The translations under genes were made by a program, and so were the position numbers. A stretch of 64,000 bases of DNA from DATFTF01 sp963825175 (GTDB taxonomy: Bacteria; Acidobacteriota; Thermoanaerobaculia; UBA5066; Gp7-AA6), in assembly GCA_963825175.1 (NCBI GenBank), contig CAWGSA010000002.1:2870017-2934016 (forward strand), read 5' to 3'. Every line of letters begins with the position of its first letter. Position 1 is the first letter of the stretch. Under the pieces are notes generated by a model. The model was not told where the DNA came from and did not search any database. It worked only from the letters and a program-made list of their open reading frames with translations. This document shows positions 43,831 through 53,992 of the stretch, one piece after another.

Positions 43831-45875
43831 GAAGCCAGTTTCTTGAGCCGGCGAACGCGCTCCTGCACGTCGCGCACGGTCGGTGCGTCCGGCGCGACCC
43901 CGCCGAATGCGTCGGCGCAGTAGATCTGAACCACGGTCCGCGCATCCTCGCTCCCCTCGGGCACCGCCTCTCCCAGGAGGCGCGCCACTTCTGCCGGAGG
44001 CACGGAAGGAGAGAGCGCTCCCAGGCGCCGCGCGGCGAGACCGCGCAGCGAGATGTAGGCCCTCGTGGCGGCGGAGAGACGCGGGCGGTGGCGCCAGCGG
44101 TCCGCCGCGAAGAGCAGCGCGGCGGCCAGAGCCACCGCCCCGAGGGTCCACCCTCCCGCGGAAGCCGGCGCTTGCTTCCAGGCTTTCTTCCACGAAGCGA
44201 CGGCGGAGGCGGCCCCGTCCATCGTCTGCCGCGCGGCGTCGAAGATCGCCGCCTGGTCCAGGGAGTCGAACCCCAGGATGCGCCGGTCGTAGAAGAACTC
44301 GATCTCGCGACCCAGGCTGGAGATCCGAGTCCACCAGGACCCGCGCCGGTGCTCGGCCGGGCGTCCGTCCGCCGGCGTCGGATCGAGGACGGAGAAGCCG
44401 GTGCCGTCCAAGTCCGCCTCGACCCACGCGTGGAGGTTGTCGCCGCGCACCACGAAGGCCCGGGAGAAGAACCCGACTTCGCCTCCGTAGGAGCCCGTGA
44501 CCAGGCGGGCCGGAACGCCGCGGGAGGCGAGCATCAGGGCGGCGGCCGAGGCGAAGTACTCGCAGTGCCCGGCCTTGGATCGCAGCAGGAAGGCGACGAC
44601 GGGGTCCCCGTCGCTGTGGGGAGGATCGAGGGTGTAGACGAAATCGGCGTTGAGCCGCTGCTCGATGCGGCGATAGATCTCCCGGGGGTCCTCGGTATCT
44701 CCGGTCAGGGAGAGCGCGTACTGCCGGATCTCGGGCGGCACCTGCCCGGGGTCGATGGCGTCGGAACCGGGGCCTCTCGGCGTGACGGCGCGCACGCTGG
44801 CCCAGTAGCGGATCGACCGTCGAACTCCACCCACCTGGACGACGCCATCGGGAGACGCGCGCGGAAAGCCCCTCTCCAGCTTCAGACCGGACGAGCCGTA
44901 AGGAAGGAAGAGGAATCCGTTGGTGAAGAGGTTCAGATCGATCGAAATCTGCCCGGCCGCGCCGTGGCGGGGCGCCGGAGCAAACGCCGCGGCCAGCCGC
45001 TCGGACGGTGGAACCCGGCGGGTCGAATCGGAGCGGCGCTGGGGAGCGCGCGTCCAGACGCCCGACCGGTACTCGGTGAAGACGGCCTCCCGCAGGCGCA
45101 GAACGCTCGGGAGGGCCCGCGGGGGATCGACATCCATCGAAAGGACGACGCGATCGCTGCGCTTGGCGGCGCCGAAGCTCTCCAGTTCCACCCGGTCCGC
45201 GGCGAGAGCGGTCGACAGCGATTCCTCCAGCCGCATCGGCGCGACGGCGAAGGGGCTGTGCAGGCGCGGCAGCACGTAGAAGAGCGGTACCGTCAGGATC
45301 GCGGCCCCGACGATCGCCGTGGCCGCCAGACCGCCCGTCGGCACGGAGCGCAGGACGCGCTCGGGGGGCGCATCCTCGAAATCCGCGAGCACCGCGAGGC
45401 GGCACAGGGCGCGAAATCCCACGAACGCCATTGCCGCGAAGTACAGGAGGGAGGAAACGTGGGTGGACGAGGACGCCGAGGCGAGGGTCAGGAGAAAGAG
45501 CACGAGCAGCGCCGTCCGCGCTTCGCCCGGACGCTTCAGCGAGGCGAGCTTGGCCACCGCGGTGAACAGCAGCAGATGCGAGACCGAGCGCAGGAGCCCG
45601 TGGTGGAGCCGCGTGATCTCGAATCCGAGGAAGACGAAGTAGGACAGCCCGACGACATTGAGGAACGCGTCGGAGACCCGCAGCGGGCGGCCGCGCCGCG
45701 CCTGCCACCACAGGAGAAGGATGCACGCCTCGTAGATCGCCAGGGCCAGCGGCGACGCGCCGTCGGTCCAAAAGAGGGGAGCCGGAGCGGCCATCGCCGG
45801 CAGGGCCAGAGCCTGTACGTACGCCGCCCGCAGCCCCGACGGCACCTCCCCGGACGCGAGCGAAGGAGGCGTCAC
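43827..45875 (-). CDS. TgpA-like transglutaminase, membrane protein
   Basis: 682 residues. GTG at 45875 overlaps the DUF58 stop (GTGA). About six N-terminal helices (to ~residue 190), a DUF3488-type periplasmic region, then a transglutaminase-like core with SKAGHCEYFASAAALMLASRGVPARLV (Cys), DNLHAWVEA (His) and LDPTPAD (Asp). A C-terminal helix (ALAAALLFAADRW) and a DUF4129-like tail follow. With DUF58 and MoxR it forms a common but poorly understood envelope-associated operon. Substrate unknown. Confidence 0.92.
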   Translation of the reverse strand: MTPPSLASGEVPSGLRAAYVQALALPAMAAPAPLFWTDGASPLALAIYEACILLLWWQARRGRPLRVSDAFLNVVGLSYFVFLGFEITRLHHGLLRSVSHLLLFTAVAKLASLKRPGEARTALLVLFLLTLASASSSTHVSSLLYFAAMAFVGFRALCRLAVLADFEDAPPERVLRSVPTGGLAATAIVGAAILTVPLFYVLPRLHSPFAVAPMRLEESLSTALAADRVELESFGAAKRSDRVVLSMDVDPPRALPSVLRLREAVFTEYRSGVWTRAPQRRSDSTRRVPPSERLAAAFAPAPRHGAAGQISIDLNLFTNGFLFLPYGSSGLKLERGFPRASPDGVVQVGGVRRSIRYWASVRAVTPRGPGSDAIDPGQVPPEIRQYALSLTGDTEDPREIYRRIEQRLNADFVYTLDPPHSDGDPVVAFLLRSKAGHCEYFASAAALMLASRGVPARLVTGSYGGEVGFFSRAFVVRGDNLHAWVEADLDGTGFSVLDPTPADGRPAEHRRGSWWTRISSLGREIEFFYDRRILGFDSLDQAAIFDAARQTMDGAASAVASWKKAWKQAPASAGGWTLGAVALAAALLFAADRWRHRPRLSAATRAYISLRGLAARRLGALSPSVPPAEVARLLGEAVPEGSEDARTVVQIYCADAFGGVAPDAPTVRDVQERVRRLKKLAS

Positions 45876-46858
45876 GTGACGACTCTGCGCAAGTCTCCGC
45901 GGCGCAGCGCGGGAAAGGGCGGCGCGCCCTGCGCCGGGATCGGCTCCAACCGCGCCAGGGCTTCCAGGATCCGCGAGCGCTGGGCGCGTCCTGCCGCCGC
46001 GGACACCTTGATGCCGCGGGCCTGGAAGCCGGCATCGCCCCCCCGCGAGAGCAGGAGGATCGCCTGCGCCGCGCAGCGGGAGATCGCCCGCTCCAGCGCG
46101 GACAGGGCGGTCGGGTCGGACGGATCGGGCAGCGCGTTGTCGACGGCAAACACGACGACGCGGTCTCGCTCGGCGTCTCTCTCCCGCACGATCCAGCGCC
46201 CCATTCGGGCCGATTGCTTCCAATGCAGATCGCGGGGATCGTCCCCCGGCACGAAGTCGCGCAGGGTCCGGATGTCGAACCCGCCCCCCCTCCGGCGCGG
46301 ATGCGGGCGCCCGCCGCGGGAGTCCTCGGGGGGAATCTCCGGCAGAGGCGCGGTCTCCGGAAGCGGATAGACGACAATCTCGTCGGCGAGGCGGGCACGG
46401 CGGTACTTGCGAAACAGCCCGAGGGGGAACCGCGAGAGCAGGCCGGCGTCCGGCCTGCGCACGACGCCGCGGCGCGGAAAGACGCCCTCCACGACGACCT
46501 CGCGCTTCTCGGCCGGCTTGAGCGGCTCGACCCACAGCGGACCGGGCAATCCCTCGTGCAGGAAGAAGAGCGCCTGCGCCGTGGTCCGACGCATCGTGTT
46601 CTCGAACGTGAGCTTGAGCAGCGCCGGCCGGCCGGCGACGACCTCGCCGATGGCTTCGATCGAGCACGTCACGCCGCGCACGTTGCGCCGCGACAACACC
46701 CCCGACACCACCATCGCCGCGAGCATTCCGGCCAGGACGACGTACAGGCCGTTGTTGCCCGTGTTGGTCGCGCCGATCGCCACCACCAGGCACATCAGGA
46801 CATAGCCCAGGCCGAAGTTGGTGATCCGGATTTCCCAGTCGGGAATCAGGTGCGTCAT
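45872..46858 (-). CDS. DUF58 domain protein
   Basis: 328 residues. Two helices near the N-terminus (LGYVLMCLVVAIGATN; LYVVLAGMLAAMVVSGVL), then the DUF58 region with DIRTLRDFVPGDDPRDLHWKQSARMG, the family hallmark, and a vWA-like tail. Usually encoded with MoxR ATPase and TgpA, as here. Function not established; a chaperone-assisted complex assembly role has been proposed for the family. Confidence 0.92.
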   Translation of the reverse strand: MTHLIPDWEIRITNFGLGYVLMCLVVAIGATNTGNNGLYVVLAGMLAAMVVSGVLSRRNVRGVTCSIEAIGEVVAGRPALLKLTFENTMRRTTAQALFFLHEGLPGPLWVEPLKPAEKREVVVEGVFPRRGVVRRPDAGLLSRFPLGLFRKYRRARLADEIVVYPLPETAPLPEIPPEDSRGGRPHPRRRGGGFDIRTLRDFVPGDDPRDLHWKQSARMGRWIVRERDAERDRVVVFAVDNALPDPSDPTALSALERAISRCAAQAILLLSRGGDAGFQARGIKVSAAAGRAQRSRILEALARLEPIPAQGAPPFPALRRGDLRRVVT

Positions 46859-46866
46859 GGCAAGGA

Positions 46867-46952
46867 CGTGAAACGTAAAACGTCATACGTAAAACGCGCC
46901 CGATCTCGCCGCTCAGGCTTCGTTTGACGTTTGACGCTTGACGTTTGACGAG

Positions 46953-46955
<3 letters not shown>
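46867..46955. repeat. Facing 7-bp tandem arrays (CGTAAAA/CGTTTGA units)
   Basis: Left arm 46867-46896 (CGTGAAA, CGTAAAA, CGTCATA, CGTAAAA) and right arm 46921-46950 (CGTTTGA three times, CGCTTGA once), complementary, 7-bp phase, ~25-base loop. Between DUF58 and moxR. Confidence 0.8.
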
Positions 46956-47904
<949 letters not shown>

Positions 47905-48010
47905 TATCGTCGCAAGTCGGAGGACGCTCTTTCTACGGATCTCCCCCCGTGAAAACGGGGGCCCTGCGGGGAGATTCCCTCGGCGGCCCTCCCTTTCGGG
48001 AGCCGATCCG

Positions 48011-49054
48011 CTAATTTCGGCGCGTCTTGGGGCGGCTCCCGGCCCGGGAGCCCGCCCTGGGGACAAGGCCGGCGGCCGCCGGGCGCGACTTTTCCACGGC
48101 CTGCCGCAGCTCTCCTTCCCGATCGAAGGGAAGCACCAGGACTCCCCCTTCGCTCACCACGATCGCCGTGTCGCGCACGCCCGGCGCGAGAACCTCGGTC
48201 TCCGACAGGATCAGGTTTCCCCGCTCGTCCGACGGCCCGCGAAGATCCCTCACTGACCGCCAGGTGCCGACGTCGCTCCACCCGGCGCGCAGCGTCACGG
48301 CCCGGACCCCGGCCGCCTTCTCCATGACGGCGTAGTCGATCGAGATCGACGGCACGTCTTCGTAGGCGCGCCGGGCCGCGGCCCGGTCGCGGCCGTCGAG
48401 AGCGCGGCGGTAGGCCTCCAGCTCCCGGATCAGCTCGGGTGCGACGCGGCGGGCCTCCGCCAGCAGCCGCGAGGGACGAAAGACGAAGATCCCCGCGTTC
48501 CAGGAATACCCGGCCTGGCAGTATTCCTGGGCCTGAGCGGCGGCCGGCTTCTCGATGAAACGGACGACTCCCATTCCCTGCCCCGGTATCTCTTCGGACA
48601 GCTCCAGGTATCCGTAGTCGGTTTCCGGCCGAGAGGGGGGCACGGCCAGCACGACGACCGTCGCGGTGTCGGCGGCCCGGGCCGCCGAGGTCAGAGACCG
48701 GCGAAACGCTTCGGCATCGGCGGCGGTCTGATCGGAAGGAATCGCCGCCGTGATCGGATCCCCCGAGCGCTCGAAGAGCAGTGCGGCCGCGAGCAGAGCC
48801 GGCCCGGAGTTGCGGCGCGCGGGCTCGCCCAGGATCCGCCTGGGGGCGAGCGACGGAAGCTCCCGGCGAACGAGCGGGACGTGGCGCTCGGCCGTTGCGA
48901 CGTAGACGTCCTCGCCGAGAGGGAGAACGCGCTCGTAGGTCTCGGCCAGCAAGCTCCGATTGGAGAGAAGGGGCAGGAACTGCTTCGGCCGCTCCTCCGT
49001 CGAGAGAGGCCACAGACGGGTTCCTCCTCCGCCGGCGAGCAGGAGAACCCTCAT
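48011..49054 (-). CDS. manC: Mannose-1-phosphate guanylyltransferase
   Basis: 347 residues from the ATG at 49054; an in-frame ATG 27 bases upstream lies in repeat DNA. N-terminal nucleotide site LLLAGGGGTRLWPLS, then TAAIPSDQ, RFIEKP and YSWNAGIFVF. The short form lacks the C-terminal isomerase domain. It makes GDP-mannose, a likely donor for the exopolysaccharide transferases at 38-42 kb. The C-terminal ~40 residues are basic (RPKTRRN) and atypical. Confidence 0.88.
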   Translation of the reverse strand: MRVLLLAGGGGTRLWPLSTEERPKQFLPLLSNRSLLAETYERVLPLGEDVYVATAERHVPLVRRELPSLAPRRILGEPARRNSGPALLAAALLFERSGDPITAAIPSDQTAADAEAFRRSLTSAARAADTATVVVLAVPPSRPETDYGYLELSEEIPGQGMGVVRFIEKPAAAQAQEYCQAGYSWNAGIFVFRPSRLLAEARRVAPELIRELEAYRRALDGRDRAAARRAYEDVPSISIDYAVMEKAAGVRAVTLRAGWSDVGTWRSVRDLRGPSDERGNLILSETEVLAPGVRDTAIVVSEGGVLVLPFDREGELRQAVEKSRPAAAGLVPRAGSRAGSRPKTRRN

Positions 49055-49055
49055 G

Positions 49056-49112
49056 GGTGATCGCCGTGATCGCAGCGCCATCGCGGCGTGATCGCCGTGA
49101 TCGAAACGCGAT
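49056..49112. repeat. 9-bp repeat array (GTGATCGCC unit)
   Basis: Two pairs of GTGATCGCC-type 9-mers at 49056-49075 and about 49088-49108, separated by a spacer with ATCGCG. Same intergenic style as the 7-bp arrays but a longer unit and direct rather than facing arms. Between murB and manC. Confidence 0.6.
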
Positions 49113-49139
49113 TCTGTTCGTTCGCTCGCGGCGTTCCTC

Positions 49140-50036
49140 TCATTCCCATCTCATCCCCAGCATCTCGACCTCCGGCGACAGCGTAACGCCGAACCGTTCC
49201 TTCACCTCGTCGCGCATGCGGCGCATGAGCGTCAGGACGTCCCGCGCCCGCGCCCCGCCGCGGTTGACGATGACGTTGGCGTGGCGCGGCGAGATCTCCG
49301 CTCCCCCTTCCCGCAGCCCCTTCAGGCCGCAGGCCTCGATCAGGCGTCCGGCGAAATCGCCGGGAGGATTCTTGAAGACGCTCCCGGCGTTGGGCTCGGA
49401 GGGGAGAGCACCCCGACGCTTCTCCGCGACCGACCGCGTCCTCTGCTCGATCACGTCGCGGGAGGCCGGTTGCAGAGTCAGGCGGGCGCTGGCGACGATT
49501 TCTCCCGTGTCGATGAGGGCGGTCCACCGGTAACCGTGGGGAATGTCTTCCGAGCGGACCGCGCGGCGCTGTCCGTCCCGCGAAACCAGGCGCACACTCT
49601 CCAGCACTTCGAAGATCTCGCCGCCGTAGGCTCCGGCGTTGATCCGCACGGCCCCTCCGATGGAAGAAGGGATCCCGGAGATCGATTCCAGGCCCGAGAG
49701 TCCGGCCCGAGCGGCGGCGGCGCAGACGCCGCCAAGGGCCGCCCCGCCGCCCGCGGTCAGGACCGGGCCGTCCACGGACACCGCCAGAAACGGCCCCTCG
49801 AGACGGGCGACGCAGCCGTCGTATCCCTCGTCCGCCGCGAGCACGTTGGAGCCCATGCCGAGCATGGCGAACGGCAGTCCCTCTTGCCGGGCCCGTGCGA
49901 GCACGCGGGCCAGGCCTTCCTCCGTGTACAGCCGGCAGAACCAGCGGGCCGGGCCGCCGATCCGCCACGTCGTGTGCCGCGCGAGCGGCTCGTCGGTGAG
50001 AACGACCCCGTCCCCCGGATCCAGAATCAGCGCCAT
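49140..50036 (-). CDS. murB: UDP-N-acetylenolpyruvoylglucosamine reductase
   Basis: 298 residues from the ATG at 50036. The FAD domain has HTTWRIGGPARWF and GMGSNVLAADEG; then SGIPSSIGGAVRINAGAYGGE, EPNAGSVFKNP with the catalytic Ser, and a C-terminal Glu region (EVEMLGMRWE). It completes UDP-MurNAc synthesis for peptidoglycan. It overlaps the upstream pgpA stop by about ten bases, so the two are co-translated. Confidence 0.94.
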   Translation of the reverse strand: MALILDPGDGVVLTDEPLARHTTWRIGGPARWFCRLYTEEGLARVLARARQEGLPFAMLGMGSNVLAADEGYDGCVARLEGPFLAVSVDGPVLTAGGGAALGGVCAAAARAGLSGLESISGIPSSIGGAVRINAGAYGGEIFEVLESVRLVSRDGQRRAVRSEDIPHGYRWTALIDTGEIVASARLTLQPASRDVIEQRTRSVAEKRRGALPSEPNAGSVFKNPPGDFAGRLIEACGLKGLREGGAEISPRHANVIVNRGGARARDVLTLMRRMRDEVKERFGVTLSPEVEMLGMRWE

Positions 50037-50614
50037 GCGCCGCCCGTCAGCACAGACGACGCGGCGAACGTTCCCCCGGCCGCGAGCAGTCCAGCCAGCA
50101 GATCGTCGAGGACGATCCCCCAGCCCTCCGGAAAATCCTGGATCCGGCGAATCGGCCCCGGCTTCCAGACGTCGAACAGTCGAAAGAGAAGAAAAGAAAC
50201 GATCCAGGCGGTGATGACGGCCGTCGGGCTCCCGAAACGAAAGAGCGGTACCGGGCTGGACGCCAGGAACTGGCCGGCGAACTCGTCGATGACGATGCAC
50301 CCGGGATCGCTCGCGGCGAGCACCCGCGCCGCGCGCGTGGAGATCGGAACGCCGATCGCGCCGATGGCGAGCCCGGACACCAAGAGTCCGACCGCCGCGG
50401 CGATGCTCGGGCCGTGGGAAGGGTGGATGCACGCCGACAGAAGCCAGGCCAGGACCAGCGCGACGGCGGAGCCGGCGGTTCCCGGCGCGAACGGGGCGAG
50501 CCCGGAGCCGAAACCGAAGGCGAGGAGCGCGGTGATCGGATGGCTCCGAAACACGCGCCCGGCGCCGGCCGTTGACAGGGACCGAGCGCCAGGGCTAGTC
50601 TCGTGCGTCCTCAT
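50027..50614 (-). CDS. pgpA: Phosphatidylglycerophosphatase A
   Basis: 195 residues from the ATG at 50614. Family motifs: GFGSGLAPFAPGTAGS near the N-terminus, VIDEFAGQF, and RLFDVWKPGPIRRIQDFPEGWGIVLDDLLAG. Several membrane helices. It removes phosphate from phosphatidylglycerol-phosphate in phospholipid synthesis. Divergent from recA with only 73 bases between start codons, so both promoters are compressed here. Confidence 0.92.
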   Translation of the reverse strand: MRTHETSPGARSLSTAGAGRVFRSHPITALLAFGFGSGLAPFAPGTAGSAVALVLAWLLSACIHPSHGPSIAAAVGLLVSGLAIGAIGVPISTRAARVLAASDPGCIVIDEFAGQFLASSPVPLFRFGSPTAVITAWIVSFLLFRLFDVWKPGPIRRIQDFPEGWGIVLDDLLAGLLAAGGTFAASSVLTGGAWR

Positions 50615-50687
50615 CCGGGTTCCCCATGCCGAGTCTATAATCGCGCGAACGCGCGGAACTTTTACCTCCATGACGAAAGGTGAGGAC

Positions 50688-51761
50688 ATGTCCAGCGTGA
50701 AATCCAGTGAAAAGTGGCGCGCCGTCGAAACGGCGCTGACTCAGATCGAGCGTCAGTTCGGAAAGGGCTCGATCATGCGGCTGGGAGACCAGCCCGAATC
50801 GGTCCTGGCCGTCATTCCGACCGGCTCTCTGGCCGTGGACGCCGCCCTGGGCGTCGGGGGCATCCCCCGCGGGCGGGTGGTCGAGATCTTTGGCCCGGAG
50901 TCTTCCGGCAAGACGACCCTCTCTCTGCAGATCATCGCGCAGGCCCAGAAGACGGGCGGGCTCGCCGCGTTCATCGACGCCGAGCACGCCCTCGACGCCG
51001 AGTACTCCAGAAAGCTCGGCGTCGACACAGAAAACCTCCTCGTGTCGCAGCCGGACAACGGCGAGCAGGCCCTGGAGATCGCCGAGATGCTCATCCGCTC
51101 CGGGGCGATCGACGTCGTGGTCATCGACTCGGTGGCCGCGCTGGTGCCCAAGGCGGAGATCGAGGGAGAGATGGGTGAGGCGCAGATGGGCCTGCAGGCC
51201 CGCCTGATGTCGCAGGCCCTGCGCAAGCTGACCGCCATCGTCTCCAAGTCGAAGACGACGCTGATCTTCATCAACCAGATCCGCGAAAAGATCGGCGTGA
51301 TGTTCGGCAACCCGGAGACGACCACCGGCGGCCGCGCCCTGAAGTTCTACGCCTCGATCCGCATCGACATCCGGCGCATCGCCTCGTTGAAGGATGGAGA
51401 GACCGTGGTGGGGTCGCGGACCAAGGTCAAGGTCGTCAAGAACAAGGTGGCCTCGCCGTTCCGCCAGGCCGAGTTCGACATCAACTATGGCGAGGGGATT
51501 TCGCGCGAGGGCGAGCTGCTGGACATGGGTCAGGAAGCCAAGCTGGTCGAGAAATCCGGCTCCTGGCTCTCCTACGGTGACCTGCGCATCGGGCAGGGAC
51601 GCGAGAACGCCAAGCAGTTCCTCAAGGAGAACCCGGAGCTGGCCATGGAGATCGAGACCAAGCTGCGCCGCCACCTGGGCCTTCTGCCTCCCGAGCCGGA
51701 AGACAAGACTCCGCCGTCGGACCCGGCCCCCGACAAGGAGCGGGAAAAGGTCAGAAAATAG
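50688..51761 (+). CDS. recA: Recombinase RecA
   Basis: 357 residues from the ATG at 50688 (AAAGGTGAGG just upstream); an in-frame ATG at 50670 lacks a ribosome site. Walker A GPESSGKT, IDAEHALD, FINQIREKIGVMFGNPETTTGG (loop L2) and a charged Pro/Lys-rich tail. It catalyses strand exchange and SOS co-protease activity. I could not identify a LexA box in the short divergent promoter. Confidence 0.97.
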   Translation: MSSVKSSEKWRAVETALTQIERQFGKGSIMRLGDQPESVLAVIPTGSLAVDAALGVGGIPRGRVVEIFGPESSGKTTLSLQIIAQAQKTGGLAAFIDAEHALDAEYSRKLGVDTENLLVSQPDNGEQALEIAEMLIRSGAIDVVVIDSVAALVPKAEIEGEMGEAQMGLQARLMSQALRKLTAIVSKSKTTLIFINQIREKIGVMFGNPETTTGGRALKFYASIRIDIRRIASLKDGETVVGSRTKVKVVKNKVASPFRQAEFDINYGEGISREGELLDMGQEAKLVEKSGSWLSYGDLRIGQGRENAKQFLKENPELAMEIETKLRRHLGLLPPEPEDKTPPSDPAPDKEREKVRK

Positions 51762-51868
51762 TGCTTGGCCCGACGGCCAACGTGCCCGGTTCGCGCTCCG
51801 GAACGTAGAACGCCGCCCTTGAACCTCGCACGAAACCGGGAACGAACCCTGCGATACTGGCGTTCCCG

Positions 51869-53992
51869 ATGAGGATGACAGCCCACTCGAGCGCCCGCCT
51901 TTTCGCGGGCGCTCTTCTTTTTTGCGCGGCGGCAGCGCGCGCCGACGCCCTCCGCGTCGCCGCCCAGCGCTCGGACGGCCAGTGCCCGGGGAGAATTCTG
52001 GGCATCATCACGCCCCGGGACGGCGGAGAGCTTCCGTCGGACTCTTCGCGCTGCGTGGAGATCGTGGAGCTTGCCGATCTGTCGCCCGGCGCGGTCGACG
52101 CCGCGGCGCAGAGGGCGGGGCATCCTTCCCGCCTGGGCGCGGCCATCATCGAGACCCCGTTCCCCTCCGATCTCGGGACGGCGGACTGGACCTCGCGGTT
52201 CTCCTACGCGGTCAAGAAGCTCTCCTCGGCGATCCGGGGCGCCTCGCCCGGGACCCTGGTGGCGTACGACTTGACGGCGGGCATTCCCGCCGGCCGCCAC
52301 GTGACGATCTCGGATCCGGAGATCCTGCCCTACGTCGACGCGTTCGTCGCACGGCCGGACCGCGGCCGCGTCGTGGACGAGGACGTCGCCGCGCAGTGGC
52401 TCCTGGTCCCCCGCGGCGCCTCCGGCACGGCGCCCGGCGATGTGCTCCGAGCCCTCGCCTCGGAGGCGCCGTCCCGACCGATCGCGCTCGTCGGGCTGCT
52501 CGCCGATTCCGCACGGCCGCTGACGCAGGCCGATTGGGAGTCGCTCGACCGCCTCGCCGCCTATTGGACGGCGGACGTTTCGCGGGATCCCACGCCGACG
52601 AAGGCCGCCTTTCCGGATCGAACGTCCTTCCAGACCCTCCGCTACTACGACGCCAAACGGTTCACACCGATCCTGCTCCTGCCGGAGGACCCGCGGGGGT
52701 CCGCGGCCATCGATCTGGCCGGGGGGCCTTTCACCAGGGCTTCCGTGGAGAACCTCGGCAGTGGAGTGCGCAAGAACTTCGATCTCACCGGAGCCAAGAG
52801 CTTGACGCTCGATCTCTCCCGAGGCGCTCTGGCGATCGTGCTGCAGCCGGCAGAGCGCCCGGGCGGAGAGAACCGGGCCACGGTCGATGTCGGCGCGGCG
52901 CGCGGCCTGACGGCCGAGGAGATCGTCGCCAGGGAGCGCGCCTGGGACTCGGCCCAACGCGAGAAGACGACAACCTTCGTCGCGGACATGAAGGCGTCGC
53001 TGCGGTTCCGCATCGCCGAAGTCAATGAGACGTTCGACCTGACCATCCACGGCCCGTTCTTCTACCGGCGCGGCCAGCCCGGTGATTGGGAGTGGGACGA
53101 GTTCTACTTGAACGGCGTGCGTTGGAAGGGCAAGACGCTGCCAAAGCTGCCGATCCTGCAGCCGGAAAAGGTCACCACACTGCCGCTCGACATCCGGCTG
53201 ACGGAGGACTACGAGTACGCGCTCCACGGCGAGAACACGGTGGCCGGGCGACGCGCGTACCACATCACGTTCGTGCCCAAGAGCACCGTCGGGGACAAGC
53301 CGATCTACCGGGGCAACGTCTGGATCGACAAGGAAACCTTCGGTCTCCTGCGGCGCGACTCAGTGCAGTTGAACCTCAAGGGCGAGACGCTCTCCAATGT
53401 CCAGACCGAGTTCTACCGCCCGGTCCCCGGGCACCCCGGCGTCTTCCTTCCGCTGGAGATCAAGGGGCAGCAGGTCTTCTCGACCGCCGGCCGGACGACC
53501 GCGATCGAACGGGACGTCGTGATCCAGGCCGTCGATCTCAATCCCCCCGATTTCGACAAGCGGGTGGCCGCCGCCTACGCGTCGCCGTCGCAGATGATCC
53601 GCGACACGGACAAGGGGATGCGCTACCTCGTCCCGGACGCGCAGAATCCGGGCCAGCGCGTGGTCGAAGAGAAAGTCTCCAAGAAGAGCACGTTCGGTCT
53701 GGCCGGCGGCTTCTACGACAAGTCGCTGAACTATCCGGTGCCGCTGCTGGGAGTGCAGCATTTCAACTTCGATCTGTGGGGCAAGGGCAAGCAGCTCTCG
53801 GTGTTCTTCGGAGGCGCTCTGCTGACGACCAACTACACCGACCCCTCGCTCGCCGGAAGCCGTTTCGACCTGGGCGCGGATCTCTTCGGCGTCGCCTTCG
53901 CGTTCGGCGACACGTCCTACCGCAACGGGAAAACGAACCCGCCAACGCAATCGAAACCTCTCGCGTGCTGGTGCCTCCATTCCCATCCTTAA
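51869..53992 (+). CDS. Large exported protein of unknown function, 3' end truncated at a junction
   Basis: 707 codons in the open frame. A signal peptide ends near AAARADA. Residues 30-350 have no family I recognise. From about 370 the protein contains segments (FDLTIHGPFFYRRGQPGDWEWDEFYLNGVRW; GRRAYHITFVPKSTVG; GNVWIDKETFGLLRRDSVQL) resembling outer-membrane lipoprotein-sorting/LolA-like folds. The tail (NFDLWGKGKQLSVFFGGALL) looks like the start of a beta-barrel. The frame derails after about 53935 (DTSYRNG), where foreign sequence begins. The true protein should be longer. A perfect intrinsic terminator hairpin lies inside the signal-peptide codons. Confidence 0.75.
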   Translation: MRMTAHSSARLFAGALLFCAAAARADALRVAAQRSDGQCPGRILGIITPRDGGELPSDSSRCVEIVELADLSPGAVDAAAQRAGHPSRLGAAIIETPFPSDLGTADWTSRFSYAVKKLSSAIRGASPGTLVAYDLTAGIPAGRHVTISDPEILPYVDAFVARPDRGRVVDEDVAAQWLLVPRGASGTAPGDVLRALASEAPSRPIALVGLLADSARPLTQADWESLDRLAAYWTADVSRDPTPTKAAFPDRTSFQTLRYYDAKRFTPILLLPEDPRGSAAIDLAGGPFTRASVENLGSGVRKNFDLTGAKSLTLDLSRGALAIVLQPAERPGGENRATVDVGAARGLTAEEIVARERAWDSAQREKTTTFVADMKASLRFRIAEVNETFDLTIHGPFFYRRGQPGDWEWDEFYLNGVRWKGKTLPKLPILQPEKVTTLPLDIRLTEDYEYALHGENTVAGRRAYHITFVPKSTVGDKPIYRGNVWIDKETFGLLRRDSVQLNLKGETLSNVQTEFYRPVPGHPGVFLPLEIKGQQVFSTAGRTTAIERDVVIQAVDLNPPDFDKRVAAAYASPSQMIRDTDKGMRYLVPDAQNPGQRVVEEKVSKKSTFGLAGGFYDKSLNYPVPLLGVQHFNFDLWGKGKQLSVFFGGALLTTNYTDPSLAGSRFDLGADLFGVAFAFGDTSYRNGKTNPPTQSKPLACWCLHSHP
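51889..51923 (+). terminator. Intrinsic terminator inside a signal-peptide coding region
   Basis: Perfect 10-bp stem (gagcgcccgc / gcgggcgctc), six-base loop, then TTCTTTTTT. Canonical rho-independent form, 128 bases after the recA stop and 20 bases into the next gene. Confidence 0.85.

Noticed and set aside
43323..46370. 1015-codon plus-strand open frame over tgpA and DUF58
   Set aside because: Shadow of high-GC coding sequence with no recognisable protein; the minus-strand genes have family signatures and GTGA coupling.
51765..51785. ttggcc/ggccaa hairpin just after recA
   Set aside because: No T-run follows; the real terminator-like structure is at 51889-51923.
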